Shown piece after piece: positions 12,839 through 22,607 of a stretch of 64,000 nt of DNA (the first letter of the stretch is position 1; every line of letters starts with the position of its first letter). A model generated the notes under the pieces. That model had not been told where the DNA came from. It searched no databases and saw only the letters and a list, made by a program, of their open reading frames with translations. Location of the stretch: assembly GCA_002104905.1 (NCBI GenBank), contig MCFE01000014.1, positions 186,001 through 250,000 on the forward strand, written 5' to 3'. This stretch comes from Basidiobolus meristosporus CBS 931.73 (Eukaryota; Basidiobolomycota; Basidiobolomycetes; Basidiobolales; Basidiobolaceae). A program made the translations under genes and the position numbers.

Positions 12839-13279
12839 ATGAGCCCCAAGCTGCTACTCACTGGAATGACCAGTGTACCTACCACTGGAACTTCTCTCTG
12901 TGCCAAAAAGCTAGACAGATGTTGTAACTATATCCGGAAGGTGAAGGTGAAGGTGAAGATGATGTCAGAGGAAAGAGGCATTTGGGATATTGTTGTGAAA
13001 GAAGAATGCCCACCAGAAGGTTCCAGACAAGAGGCAGTCAAGTATCAGAAGAATGGGAAAAGCATCTTTAACTGCATTTGCCTTGATGTTAAGCACAAAC
13101 TACTAACACAATATCTAAGAGCTATAAAAGCAAAAAATTCCCCAAAGGCACTAGAAGACACCTATCACTCATATTCATCTGCCCAGAAAAAGTATCTAAA
13201 GCAAAACTTTCATTGTGAAGATACTGCCATGAGAAGAAATGAGATTCCTAATCATCAGAATCGCCCTGTTGGATATTGA
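12839..13279 (+). pseudogene. copia gag pseudogene fragment
   Basis: Starting at the ATG inside the primer-binding site, the frame encodes MSPKLLLTGMTSV..., then KVKVKMMSEERGIWDIVVKE and SIFNCICLDVKHKLLTQYL, colinear with the gag protein of the larger copia element on the minus strand. Codons are missing just after the LD-rich segment, a stop occurs near 13277, and the remainder of gag lies beyond the inserted LTR block. It is not expected to make functional capsid protein. Confidence 0.8.
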
Positions 13280-13419
13280 GACAAATCAGTGAGAGTGAAA
13301 GCTACTGAAAAAGATGTGATGTTACCTACCTGCATGGCCTGAGAGACAAGCTACAGGGCCTTGCATTGACACTAGAACTCAGACTACAGGATCTGAATGT
13401 AAATTAACTATGTGGAATG

Positions 13420-14103
13420 TGTTGTAAAAATTTGTAACTCAACCTAAATATTCACCTAACTTAGTCACCTAGATCATTACCTTCAAATCCTAGAGAATAC
13501 TGACCAAATTCCTTGTTGGGATTTACTTAGAATATTTACCCAGAACATGAAAATTAGATCAGTTGTCCAAACAGCCCCAAACTTTGCAAACATGTTCTTG
13601 GGACCTTCCTTAACCTATTCTATGTGTTTTTAATGCCAAGACCAGGTAATTTACTTAGAATATTTTCACCAAAATGCCAGGTACCCAGAGCATGAAAATT
13701 CTCAAGGTTGACCAAACAGCCCCAAACCTTGCACACATGTTCTTGGAACCTTTCTGAGCCTATTCTATGTATTTGTAATGCCAAGACCAGGTAAAAGTAT
13801 AAATACTACTTTTACATTCAATAAATCATTAGGTGAGAACCACATAATCTACTTTTTCTCCCAATCACATCCAACATATCCAAGACTCTTACAACAAAAC
13901 CTGCTTGCTCTGTCAGTTGCTTCCAATATCTCCAAAACTCTTACAACAGTTCTCCCAGTCACTTAATGTTTGTCTGAAGCTCTTACAACATGGAATACCT
14001 GTTATCTTGATACTACTTTTACATTCAATAAATCATTAAGTGAAAATCACATAATTTAATTGTCCTCCCAGTCACTTCCAATATCTCCAAGAATCTTACA
14101 ACA
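13420..14103 (+). repeat. Compound solo LTR inserted in the gag pseudogene
   Basis: Begins TGTTGTAAAAATTTG and ends CTTACAACA, the termini of the copia LTR read on the plus strand. It lies inside gag: the gag alignment breaks at 13419 and resumes at 14104. Flanks GAATG (13415-13419) and GATTG (14104-14108) are a probable diverged 5-bp target duplication. The block is 684 bp instead of about 349: a segment from TTTACTTAGAATATT to AAGACCAGGTAA is present twice in tandem (about 13523-13652 and from 13653), and extra LTR 3' ends follow after 13897. Confidence 0.75.
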
Positions 14104-14301
14104 GATTGCTTCTGGATGAAAAATTAAGGAAACTAAGCTATAATTAGAAGGAATAAGACAATGTTTGAATAAGCAATGATTGCCACAAATGGAGGTACTC
14201 AGGACCATTCAAAGGAAGAGACAGCCATTCTAGTAGCTACTGCAATAGGGAAAGACACCTATTCAACCAGTGCTTCAGATAGAGATATAATAGACTTGCT
14301 C

Positions 14302-14690
14302 TGTTGGATTGTGCCACATTGAGCCATAAGTGCCAAATAGTGCATAGTATGCCAGAGTGGCATTGCAGACCTATACTTGGCCACACCATGTGAGGCATAC
14401 CTCTACATCTTCATGCAAAGCATCCCCTTTGTTTCACCCACTGTGCTAGACAGAATCCATTTTTTAACTTTTTTTTGGGATTAATGTTATACCCAACATG
14501 TGAGAGCACAGAAGGACTGAAGACATGGAGTTGGTACTCAATACCCATGGCACTCTGAATCTAGATCTAGAGGTTTGTAACATGCCACAAAAATGCATGG
14601 CCCTATCTTGGTCCACTGGCACTATAAGTGCTTTGTGTAGGTTTTACTTTAGGACTAATAACCAAATATAGTGCCAGATAGTACCAGTAG
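14302..14690. repeat. Possible decayed relative of the 23.2-kb MITE
   Basis: Starts AGACTTGCTC, close to the terminal repeat AGACTTGTTC of the MITE at 23152. Inside, GTGCCAAATAGTGCATAGTA (14329 onward) matches the MITE's internal GTGCCCAATAGTGCCATAGC, and further stretches rich in TGCCA/TGGCA occur in the same order. It is longer (about 390 bp) and strongly diverged, so the MITE could be a shorter derivative. Boundaries are uncertain. Confidence 0.4.
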
Positions 14691-14784
14691 AAATTTGTAA
14701 TTCCACCTAAATATTCACCTAACTGTTGTAAGAGTCTTGGAGATATTGGAAGTGATTTGGAGAACAAGTAGATTATGTGGTTTT

Positions 14785-15133
14785 TGTTGCAATATTCTGA
14801 GGAGTATTGGAAGTGATGTGGAGAACTAGAAGATTTACATGTTATTCACTTGTAGATTTATTGATCAAAAGTATAGTATTTATACTTTTGATAAAGTAGA
14901 GGAAACAAACGTGTAGAGTTTGTTAAGGAAGGTCCCAAGAATATGTGTGCAAAGTTTGGGGTCTTTTGGACGACTTTGAGAAAAATAATAATCTGGGTAC
15001 CTGACAATTTGGTGAAAATATTCTAAGTAAATCCCGACAAGAAATCTAGTCAGGACAGAATGCTAATCACAGAATAAGATCTATGTGACTAAGTTAGCAT
15101 GAATATTTAGGTGACAATTCAATAATTACAACA
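14785..15133 (-). repeat. 3' LTR of the nested element
   Basis: 349 bp, apparently identical to 17753-18101. It shares blocks with the host LTR family (AAGGTCCCAAGAA, TGTGTGCAAAGTTTGGGG) but differs in its first 100 bases, so it is a distinct subfamily. A TATTTATACTTTTG segment resembles a promoter TATA region. Confidence 0.93.
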
Positions 15134-17752
15134 CTCCCACTCAACAAAATATTCATGAGTAATAAATACATATTGTGAGTGTGCAATCTGTAATAAGCGT
15201 ATAAGATTTAACTGTTTTGCATACTGGACTAATATATTATCCAAAGGTGTATGCATTTGTGTTCAACTTAATAGAACAAGTAACTTGGAATTCAGTATGC
15301 ATATCTACTTAGTAATATGCCTAAAAATCTGAATGATCTGATCATAATACTTATCATCAACTTTGATCAGTTGTACGGGCTTGAATAATAAGCTGAGTCT
15401 AATTGACAGATTGTAATAATAGTATATAGCCTCTGGGCTATTCAATGCTTCTTATTTGAGCAAAATTGACCCACTTTTGGTCAAGTTAAGGTTTTGTCAT
15501 TTACAGCAGATCTGGAGTTTCCTTATTTCCGGCCAACAGTCTAATCCATTTAGACAACTTCACTGTGTGTCCATATTAGGCTCAGGAACAGTTACTTCCA
15601 TCATATAGATGCTATATGAGGTAAAAAATAGTGACCTACTTTGGGTCAAGTTAAGGTTTTGTCATTTACGCCTGATCCGGATTATCCTTGTTTCCTGGCA
15701 CTGTGGCACATATAACATGGCCAAAAAAAGAAGGTTTTTGCTCAACTCTGAGCTGGGATGGCCTGCTCCCACTTGAACCACGTCTGTTTAGTGATTCAGA
15801 TCCACAAATATGATCTAGAATGGTCATCTTTGTCTTCTTTAAATAGCAATAACTTTCTTTGGACTGATTACTTCATATGCGGTAGATTCAAAGTCCATTT
15901 GCTTCTTGATTTACCCAGTTTGGTATTGGACAACACCATGGGTTGTTTGGTAGCTATTCTTAGAGTGCTTCTACTGATTTGGATTGATACAGCTGCTTTT
16001 GTCTTATCAGAATATACTTGTAGAATAGAGATTGGCGCTTTTCCAGAAGTGAGATTCTCCTTAACAAGGGCTTTGATTATCCTTATTCTCCTGATAGTTA
16101 TTTTCAACCTTGAGCTCGGTTTCCAAGGCTAACTGATCTTCTCAGTGTCTTCAGAATCCATAAAAAAACCATCTGGTTGATCCTTGCACCTTTTTCTTTC
16201 AGCTCCATAGACAGCAGACATCAAGACTTCTGCACTAAATAATCTGTTCCAATATATACTACAATATCTAACAGATCCTGTTGAAGTTTCAAGGCTCTTC
16301 TGGGGTTTCTAGCTTGAGAACTTCGTACAAGAGGCTCCATAGAACATATCTGCATTGCCAGATAGTCCAAATATGGCCTACATAAGTTTTGGCACCATTT
16401 GGGAAGTACCCTAGTTTGCGGTAGTAGTATTTTCCATTTTTTCTTCTTTTCTTTTTCTGCTGATGACCCAGGGATAATTCCTTTTGTGGGGTGGTTCTGG
16501 ACTTCCTTGCAGGTGGGACCACGGTGTTTTTGAGCACAAGAGTCTCCATGACATCATTGTTCCATAATATCTGACTATTTGAGAGTGAAATAATCAAAAT
16601 TGGCATCCACTTAGATCATTCATAACTTTTGATAGAGTTGACCAAATTTGATCAAATAAACTGCATTTGATAGCTAGCTTCATCAATACTTTGGTATCAG
16701 ACTCCAATATATCAGTATTTTGAGTTGCAGAACTTGGCGGTGACTTGATCAATCAAAATTCTTTTGATCTGATCCAGAGAAGTTAAATATCACCAAGTGT
16801 TTTCTCCCACTGTAATAAGTGATATATATATAACAAGTATAAAGTACTGTGTTATCTTCTGAGTGGCTCTTAGCTGTGTACTGACCAACTGTTGCTTGGT
16901 TGTATACTCCAATCAGGCTTGCAATTATATGCTTCACTCCTTTGGCTGGCGGTAGAATCTTCATGAGTTGATTTTGCTAAATTTGTATAATACTTTCTCC
17001 CACTGTTTTGAGACTTAAACAGAGTGATAGCACGTCTAACAGCTCCATATTTAGCTCCTGGTACACTGGTTTCAGTATCAAAACACTTGATACAATTATA
17101 GCATTCTTCTAATGGATTGTGTAGTACATATCTGTACTCCAGGTGGATATATATGTATTATATATCATTGGGATCCTTACAATTCAGGAAGCTTGTTTCT
17201 GAGATCTTTTTCCATCAGTAGATAGTCCAGAATGGCGGCTAACAGCTCCAGTATTTGCATTCTCAGCTGTATTTTGAGTGGCAACAGATTTTTGGTAAAA
17301 TCCTCCTCCGGCAATCATTAATAATGATCTAACTTTTTTTTTTTTTTGCAATTCAGGATAATATCCTATCCAAGAGCTCGTCTAACAGTCAATTGGGGTC
17401 ATATGAATACATATTGCAGTATATTTCATTGTAGATCTGGACCCTCAATTGCTGGAATTACGCAATTTTCTTCAGTAGTGGTAGAGCACCAACATACTAT
17501 ATTTCTTGACACAATTACATGCCAGTTTGATTGACTCTTCTTCATAACTAACTTGGATAGTTACTGAAGGCATCTTTTGAAGGCAAGGCCTTCTTCTCCA
17601 CAGCAATATCCTCATAAACATAGTCCTTTAGCAGCGGTAGTCTTCTTTAACCTTAGCAGAGCAATAGTGCGGAAAGTCTTTCTCCAGACTAGCAGAAAAG
17701 GATCCAAAGCATAGTAGACACCAAGAGGACAGCAAGCTCGGGGCTCATAACC
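15134..17752 (-). other. Interior of the nested element, no intact retrotransposon gene
   Basis: AT-rich, with open frames no longer than about 125 codons on either strand (for example 15758-16132 plus, 16289-16606 minus). None shows the zinc knuckle, DSGA protease, HHCC or YXDD motifs. The first 100 bases after the primer binding site weakly recall the copia gag start, suggesting descent from an autonomous copia by decay before its last transposition. A poly-T run (17334-17347) is present. Confidence 0.7.
17740..17752 (-). other. Primer binding site of the nested element
   Basis: GGTTATGAGCCCC on the minus strand, directly next to the LTR. It is complementary to the anticodon stem-loop of eukaryotic initiator methionine tRNA (GGGCUCAUAACC), as in Drosophila copia, where a half-tRNA primes reverse transcription. 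Confidence 0.75.
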
Positions 17753-18101
17753 TGTTGCAATATTCTGAGGAGTATTGGAAGTGATGTGGAGAACTAGAAG
17801 ATTTACATGTTATTCACTTGTAGATTTATTGATCAAAAGTATAGTATTTATACTTTTGATAAAGTAGAGGAAACAAACGTGTAGAGTTTGTTAAGGAAGG
17901 TCCCAAGAATATGTGTGCAAAGTTTGGGGTCTTTTGGACGACTTTGAGAAAAATAATAATCTGGGTACCTGACAATTTGGTGAAAATATTCTAAGTAAAT
18001 CCCGACAAGAAATCTAGTCAGGACAGAATGCTAATCACAGAATAAGATCTATGTGACTAAGTTAGCATGAATATTTAGGTGACAATTCAATAATTACAAC
18101 A
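17753..18101 (-). repeat. 5' LTR of the nested element
   Basis: 349 bp, apparently identical to 14785-15133. It abuts the target duplication GTTTT at 18102-18106 and the primer binding site at 17740-17752. Confidence 0.93.
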
Positions 18102-18106
18102 GTTTT

Positions 18107-18394
18107 CACTTAATGATTTATTGAATGTAAAAGTAGTATTTATACTTTGACCTGGTCTTGGCATTACAAACACGTGGAATAGGTTAAGGAAGGTCCCAAG
18201 AACATGTGTGCAAAGTTTGGGGCTGTTTGGACAACTTTGAGAATTTTCATGTTCTGGGTACCTGGCATTTTGGTGAAAATATTCTAAGTAAATCCCGACA
18301 AGGAATTTGGTCAGTATTCTCTAGGATTTGAAGGTGATGATCTAAGTGACCAAGTTAGGTGAATATTTAGGTGGAAATACAAATTTTTACAACA
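18107..18394 (-). repeat. 3' LTR (distal part) of the large copia element
   Basis: Continues the LTR begun at 14724-14784 and split by the nested insertion. It ends TTTTTACAACA at 18394, followed by the polypurine tract complement CTCCCACTC. It includes TATTTATACTTTG, a probable LTR promoter segment. Confidence 0.9.
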
Positions 18395-18405
18395 CTCCCA
18401 CTCAG

Positions 18406-21400
18406 CTAAATGTTCATACTGACTAGTCCTAATTTTGACCTAAGATATTCAAACTTGTCTCTAGCTAATGGTTTGGTAAATATGTCCGCAATCATTTCAT
18501 CTGTAGGACAGTAAACTAAGCTAACTAAGTTATTCTCTATAGCTTCATGTATGAGATGATGTCTAATATCTATGTGCTTGGTTCTAGCATGAAAAGTTGG
18601 ATTTCTACCTAATTGTATACACCCTTGATTATCTTGAAATAAAGTAATAGGCGTTTTTTGACATAGGCCTAAATCTGTAAGGAGCTTTCTTAACCACATT
18701 GCTTCTTTTGTAGCTTCACAGGCTGCCATATACTCTGCCTCTGTAGTAGAAAGTGCTATGGTTGGTTGCTTTCTTGAATTCCATGAAATTGCTCCTTTAC
18801 AGTAAAGAAAGGTGTATCCTGTGGTGGATCTTCTGTCTTCCAAATTTCGTCCCCAATCAGCATCAGAGTATCCCACAAGATCCTGTTCTGAGTCCTTATA
18901 AGTGTATCTTAAGCAGATATCAGCAGTTCCTTTTAGTTATCTAAAAATCCGCTTAACTGCTGCAATATGATCAGATCCATAATTCTGATTATGTTGGCTG
19001 ACAACTCCCACTGAATATGAGATATCTGGACATGTTCCAAGCATGATATACATCAGACTGCCGACCATAGATTGATAAGGAAAGTCAGGGCTTTCAAATG
19101 GCACCAAGCTCTCTTGATTTGGTTAAGTTTTGACCAAGTTAAGGTTTGTCTCCATTGGGGTGGCTGCTGGTTTACAGTCTTCCATTTTGTACTTCTTTAG
19201 TATATCTTGAATATACTTGGATTGGCTTAGGGTAATAGTCTGGGTACTTCTGTCTATGGAGAACTTAATCCCTAAGTAGTAACTAAGTTCTCCTAGATCG
19301 GACATCTTGAACTCCTTAGATAGGCTGGATTTAGTCTCTTCCAATGTTTCTAGGTTATTGGTGGCTATAATAAGATCATCCTCATATAGAGCTAATAGAA
19401 CTGGATTTGCTCTATCTGGCTTATAGTATATACTATAGTCAGCATTACTTCTTTTGAAACTCAAAGATTCCATATAAGAATCTATCTTGCAATTCCAGGC
19501 TCTCGGTGATTGTTTGAGACCATATAGTGACTTTTTAAGCTTGCAGACCAAATGGGGGTTATCTTGGTCAGCAAACCCATCAGGCTGGTCCATATACATG
19601 TCCTCATCAAGTTCTCCATTCAAAAATGCAGTTTTTACATCCATTTGATGAATAAAAAACTTATATTTTGCTGCAATAGCCAAAATTAATCTGATGGAAT
19701 TAAACTTGGCTACTGGTGCAAAGGTCTCAGTATAGTCAAGTCCTTTTGTTTGAGAGTATCCTTTGGCTACAAGTCTTGCTTTGTATCTTCAATTGTACCA
19801 TCAGCCTTGTATTTTGTCTTGAAGACCCATCTGCATCCAATTGATTTTTAGTTTATTGGTAATTTGACTAAGTCCCAAGTTTGATTTTCCATCAGTGCCT
19901 GATATTCCTCAGTTGTTGCAGATCTCCAAAACTTCATCTGAGGGCTATTTAGGGCCTCTTTTTCAGTCTGGGGTTCATCAACATGGACTGAATAGGCATA
20001 GGCTAAGTTTGTACCCTCATTGATATAGTAATTTGGGCTATTTCTTGTCCGATTTGATCTCCGGGCATTTGATACTGGAATGATCACTTCTGGGATATTC
20101 CTGGGCACTGATTCTGGCTGAACCATGGTTGTAGAGTCCTCTGGAGTGAAAAAATTCTCATTGTTTTGCTCTGATTCAATCCTGACAATTGGTGGACTTG
20201 AGATCAGATTTTTGTCATCATCTGATGTCATTTTTTGTGAAAATTTTGAATTTTCATCAAACAACACATCCCTGGACTTGATCAGCTTCTTTACTTTGGT
20301 ATTGTAGAGTCTGTATGCCTTACTCTCATTGCAGTAGCCCAAAAATATGCATTTTACACTTTTTGGCTCAAATTTTGACTGATTTCCGGCCAGTTTTTTG
20401 GCATATGCTGTACACCCAAATATTCTTAGATGTTCTGCACTTGATCTGTATCCATACCATGCTTCAAATGGAGTAGAATCACAAAGTATTCTGTTATAAC
20501 TCCTATTTTTAAGGTATACAGCAGTGGCAACTGATTCCGCCCAAAAATCATAGGATAATTTTTGATCATGGATCATAGATCTTGCCATATCAATTATTGA
20601 TCTGTTAGCTTGTTCTGCTACTCCATTTTGCTGTGGGGAGTATGGTTCAGTAGTCTCTTGCTTTATCCCATGAATTTTGCAGAAGTGGATGAAGAGTTTT
20701 GAGGTATATTCTCCACCATTGTCAGAGCGTATTTTCTTGATTTTTTCACCAGTTTCTCTCTCCACCATGGCTTTAAACTCCCTGAGCTTAGACAGAGCTT
20801 CTTCCTTTCTCTCCATGAAGTAGACCCATGTGTATCTTGTATAATCATCAATAAAAGTGATTAAATACTTCATCCAGCCTAAGGATAAATTTTGCATAGG
20901 TCCACACAGATCTGAGTGAATTAGATCTAATTTTTTCTTAGTTTTGATTAACCCAGAGCTCTTGAACGGTTGTCTGGCTTGTTTCCCATATATGCAGGCT
21001 TCACAGTGCTCCAAATTAGCTGGGGGATCAACTTTTACTCCAGAAATATGATCTTTGATCATATTGCGCAAATAATCAAAATTGATGTGTCCAAATCTCC
21101 TGTGCCAAAGCATTGGTGTTTCTTCATTTAAGTTACTTAAATTGGCTTCCAAATATGATGGAATATTAGTCAACTTGTATAGATTCTGATCTCTGATGCC
21201 CAAAGCAATATGGGCACCATTTTGATCAGTGATCCTGCATCCACAATTGTCAAAACTGAAACTGAGTCCTTCTGCTGTGGCCTTGCTTACAGAGAGTAGG
21301 TTCTTGGCTATTTCTGGTACATAGAGTACTTCTTTAAAGGTCAGTGTATGGCTTCCTTCACTGCTTCTAAGGTTTACTTGGATAGTTCCTACTCCCACTG

Positions 21401-21608
21401 CATCAAGTGTTCTATCATCACCCATGAAAACCTTCTTAGTTGGAATTTCTTGATATTGGGTAAAAAGCTCTTTTTGGTGTGTAAAGTGTTGAGAAGCTCC
21501 AGAGTCAATATACCACATCTGAGAATCCTTGTTTGTGGTCATATTTAGTGCAGATATGAATAGTCTATCTTCAGTTGTTGCAGCATTTCCATATTCAGGC
21601 TTCTTTTG
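18406..21608 (-). pseudogene. pol: copia pol (protease, integrase, reverse transcriptase, RNase H), broken
   Basis: In-frame continuation of gag after one UAG. Read along the minus strand: aspartic protease with WYIDSGAS (about 21500); integrase zinc domain HRRFGHINFDYL...CEACIYGK, then DDE-type core with IHSDLCGPM, IRSDNGGEY and YSPQQNGVAEQANRS (21542-19848); RT with KTAFLNGELDEDMYM and the active site LYEDDLIIA (19683-19123), where copia normally has YVDD; RNase H with YSDADWG, ALSTTEAEYMA and HIDIRHHLIHEAI (18876-18406). Breaks: TAA at 19848, a one-base loss near 19790, TAA at 19123 and TAA near 18937. At least four lesions prevent a full polyprotein, although each domain is well conserved, which suggests loss of function after insertion. 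Confidence 0.92.
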
Positions 21609-22373
21609 CTAATTATCTTTCTTTTTGAGACACTGGTCTGATGTGTGTCCTTTCCTTTTGCAGTAGTTGCAAAATAGGTTGCTGTTGCCTTTGTAGGGTC
21701 TTGGATACCTCCTTTGTTGGTTATCATTGCTTATTAAAGCACTTTTTTCTTCCTTCTTATTGGCGCTTGATTTACTTAATTCTTCATCCAGGAGCCTTCC
21801 ATATATGTAATTTAAGGTCAAATCTTCAGTTCTGGACTCTAGGGCTGATACAAGGCCCTGAAACTTGTCTGTCAGGCTATTCAGGATGGTAACTATCACA
21901 TCCTCATCAGTAGTTGGTACGCCCACAGATTCCATCTCATCTACCAGCAGGGTAATTCTGTTAATTAGATTTTTCATTTTTTCTCCTGGCAGCATCTTTT
22001 TAGTAAAGAATTTTCGTCTCAGATACATCTTCTTGGCAGCTGAACATGACTGGTAGGTGTCTTCCAATACTTTCCAGGCATTCTTTGCCATTTTTGCTCT
22101 TGAGCATTGAATTAGCAATTTGTCCTTGACATTAAGGCAAATGCAGTTAAAGGCACTTTGTTCTTTCTTCTGGTACTTTAAGGCTTCCTCTCCCATGTTT
22201 TTAGGAGGGCATTCTTCTCCCATGACAATATCCCAAAGGCCTCTTTCTTGTAGCAGCATCTTCATCTTCACCTTCCACACTTGGTAGTTAGAGCCATCCA
22301 ACTTTTCAGCAGAGGGAAAAATTCCAGTAATAGCAGTAGTAGACATTGCAGAGAGTGACAGCTTGGGGCTCAT
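21609..22373 (-). CDS. gag: copia Gag (capsid-nucleocapsid), intact frame
   Basis: 254-aa Gag of the copia element. The start ATG (22371-22373) lies inside the primer binding site; an alternative frame continues upstream into the LTR but would make LTR-encoded residues. The protein shows the LDGSNYQVWKVKMKMLLQ segment typical of copia Gag (UBN2/retrotransposon Gag family), the central helical capsid region (AKNAWKVLEDTYQSCSAAKK) and a C-terminal zinc knuckle CNYCKRKGHTSDQC (CX2CX4HX4C) for RNA binding. It ends KKKDN then UAG, after which the same frame continues into pol. Gag packages the element's RNA in virus-like particles. The frame itself is not broken, though the element is old. Confidence 0.9.
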   Translation of the reverse strand: MSPKLSLSAMSTTAITGIFPSAEKLDGSNYQVWKVKMKMLLQERGLWDIVMGEECPPKNMGEEALKYQKKEQSAFNCICLNVKDKLLIQCSRAKMAKNAWKVLEDTYQSCSAAKKMYLRRKFFTKKMLPGEKMKNLINRITLLVDEMESVGVPTTDEDVIVTILNSLTDKFQGLVSALESRTEDLTLNYIYGRLLDEELSKSSANKKEEKSALISNDNQQRRYPRPYKGNSNLFCNYCKRKGHTSDQCLKKKDN

Positions 22374-22377
22374 AACC
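22365..22377 (-). other. Primer binding site of the large copia element
   Basis: GGTTATGAGCCCC on the minus strand, immediately inside the 5' LTR and complementary to the initiator tRNA-Met anticodon region. It also contains the gag start codon. Confidence 0.78.
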
Positions 22378-22607
22378 TGTTGTAAGAGTCTTGGAGATAT
22401 TGGAAGTGATTTGGAGAACAAGTAGATTATGTGGTTCTCACCTAATGATTTATTGAATGTAAAAGTAGTGTTTATACTTTTACATGGTCTTGGCATAGCA
22501 AACATGTAGGATATGCTTATCAATGTCCCAAGAGCATCTGTGCAAAGTTCATGGCTGTTTAAACAACTTATCTAATTTGTAGGTAACAATGTAGGTGACT
22601 AAGTTAG
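22378..22607 (-). repeat. Truncated 5' LTR of the large copia element
   Basis: Begins TGTTGTAAGAGTCTTGG next to the primer binding site and aligns with the 3' LTR, but lacks internal bases after about 22580 and the last 35 bp or so. It ends head-to-head against an LTR of opposite orientation at 22608. Many mismatches with 14724-18394 show an old insertion. Confidence 0.85.

Larger units (their letters stand above)
12600..14301 (+). mobile_element. Decayed copia element on the plus strand (5' LTR end plus gag remnant)
   Basis: About 12705-12834 matches the 3' end of the copia LTR (TTTGCATTCAATAAACCAT for TTTACATTCAATAAATCAT) and is followed at once by the primer-binding-site sequence GGTTATGAGCCCC (12835-12847). 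A gag reading frame follows to 13419, homologous to the gag at 21609-22373: shared landmarks are GIWDIV, EECPP, FNCICLDVK, LEDTYHS. The gag then stops at an inserted LTR block (13420-14103) and resumes at 14104-14290, where the region matching the zinc-knuckle end of gag is full of substitutions. No protease, integrase or RT is seen. It is a dead copy. Confidence 0.8.
14785..18101 (-). mobile_element. Recently inserted 3.3-kb copia-type element with identical LTRs
   Basis: Both ends are 349-bp LTRs (14785-15133 and 17753-18101) that I read as identical, with termini TGTTG...CAACA. The element is bounded by the direct repeat GTTTT (14780-14784 and 18102-18106), and removing it restores an uninterrupted host LTR. 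The primer binding site (GGTTATGAGCCCC on the minus strand, 17740-17752) and polypurine tract (GTGGGAG beside 15133) put it on the minus strand. The 2.6-kb interior holds only short frames and no intact gag, integrase or RT, so it is non-autonomous and must have been mobilised by another element's proteins. Confidence 0.9.
14724..22607 (-). mobile_element. Ty1/copia retrotransposon (decayed), with a nested element in its 3' LTR
   Basis: Minus-strand element. Its 3' LTR is 14724-14784 plus 18107-18394 (349 bp once the nested element and the duplicated 5 bp are removed); the internal region is 18395-22377; the 5' LTR is 22378-22607 and truncated. A polypurine tract (GAGTGGGAG, minus strand) abuts the 3' LTR and the primer binding site GGTTATGAGCCCC abuts the 5' LTR. 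Domain order is gag, protease, integrase, reverse transcriptase, RNase H, which defines copia rather than gypsy. LTR ends TGTTG...CAACA. The two LTRs differ at many positions, so the insertion is old; pol has several stops and a frameshift. Confidence 0.92.

Noticed and set aside
15758-16132. 124-codon plus-strand frame with hydrophobic stretches inside the nested element as a cargo membrane protein
   Set aside because: It is antisense to the element, and the same region read in sense also has a decayed frame; hydrophobicity follows from T-rich sequence.
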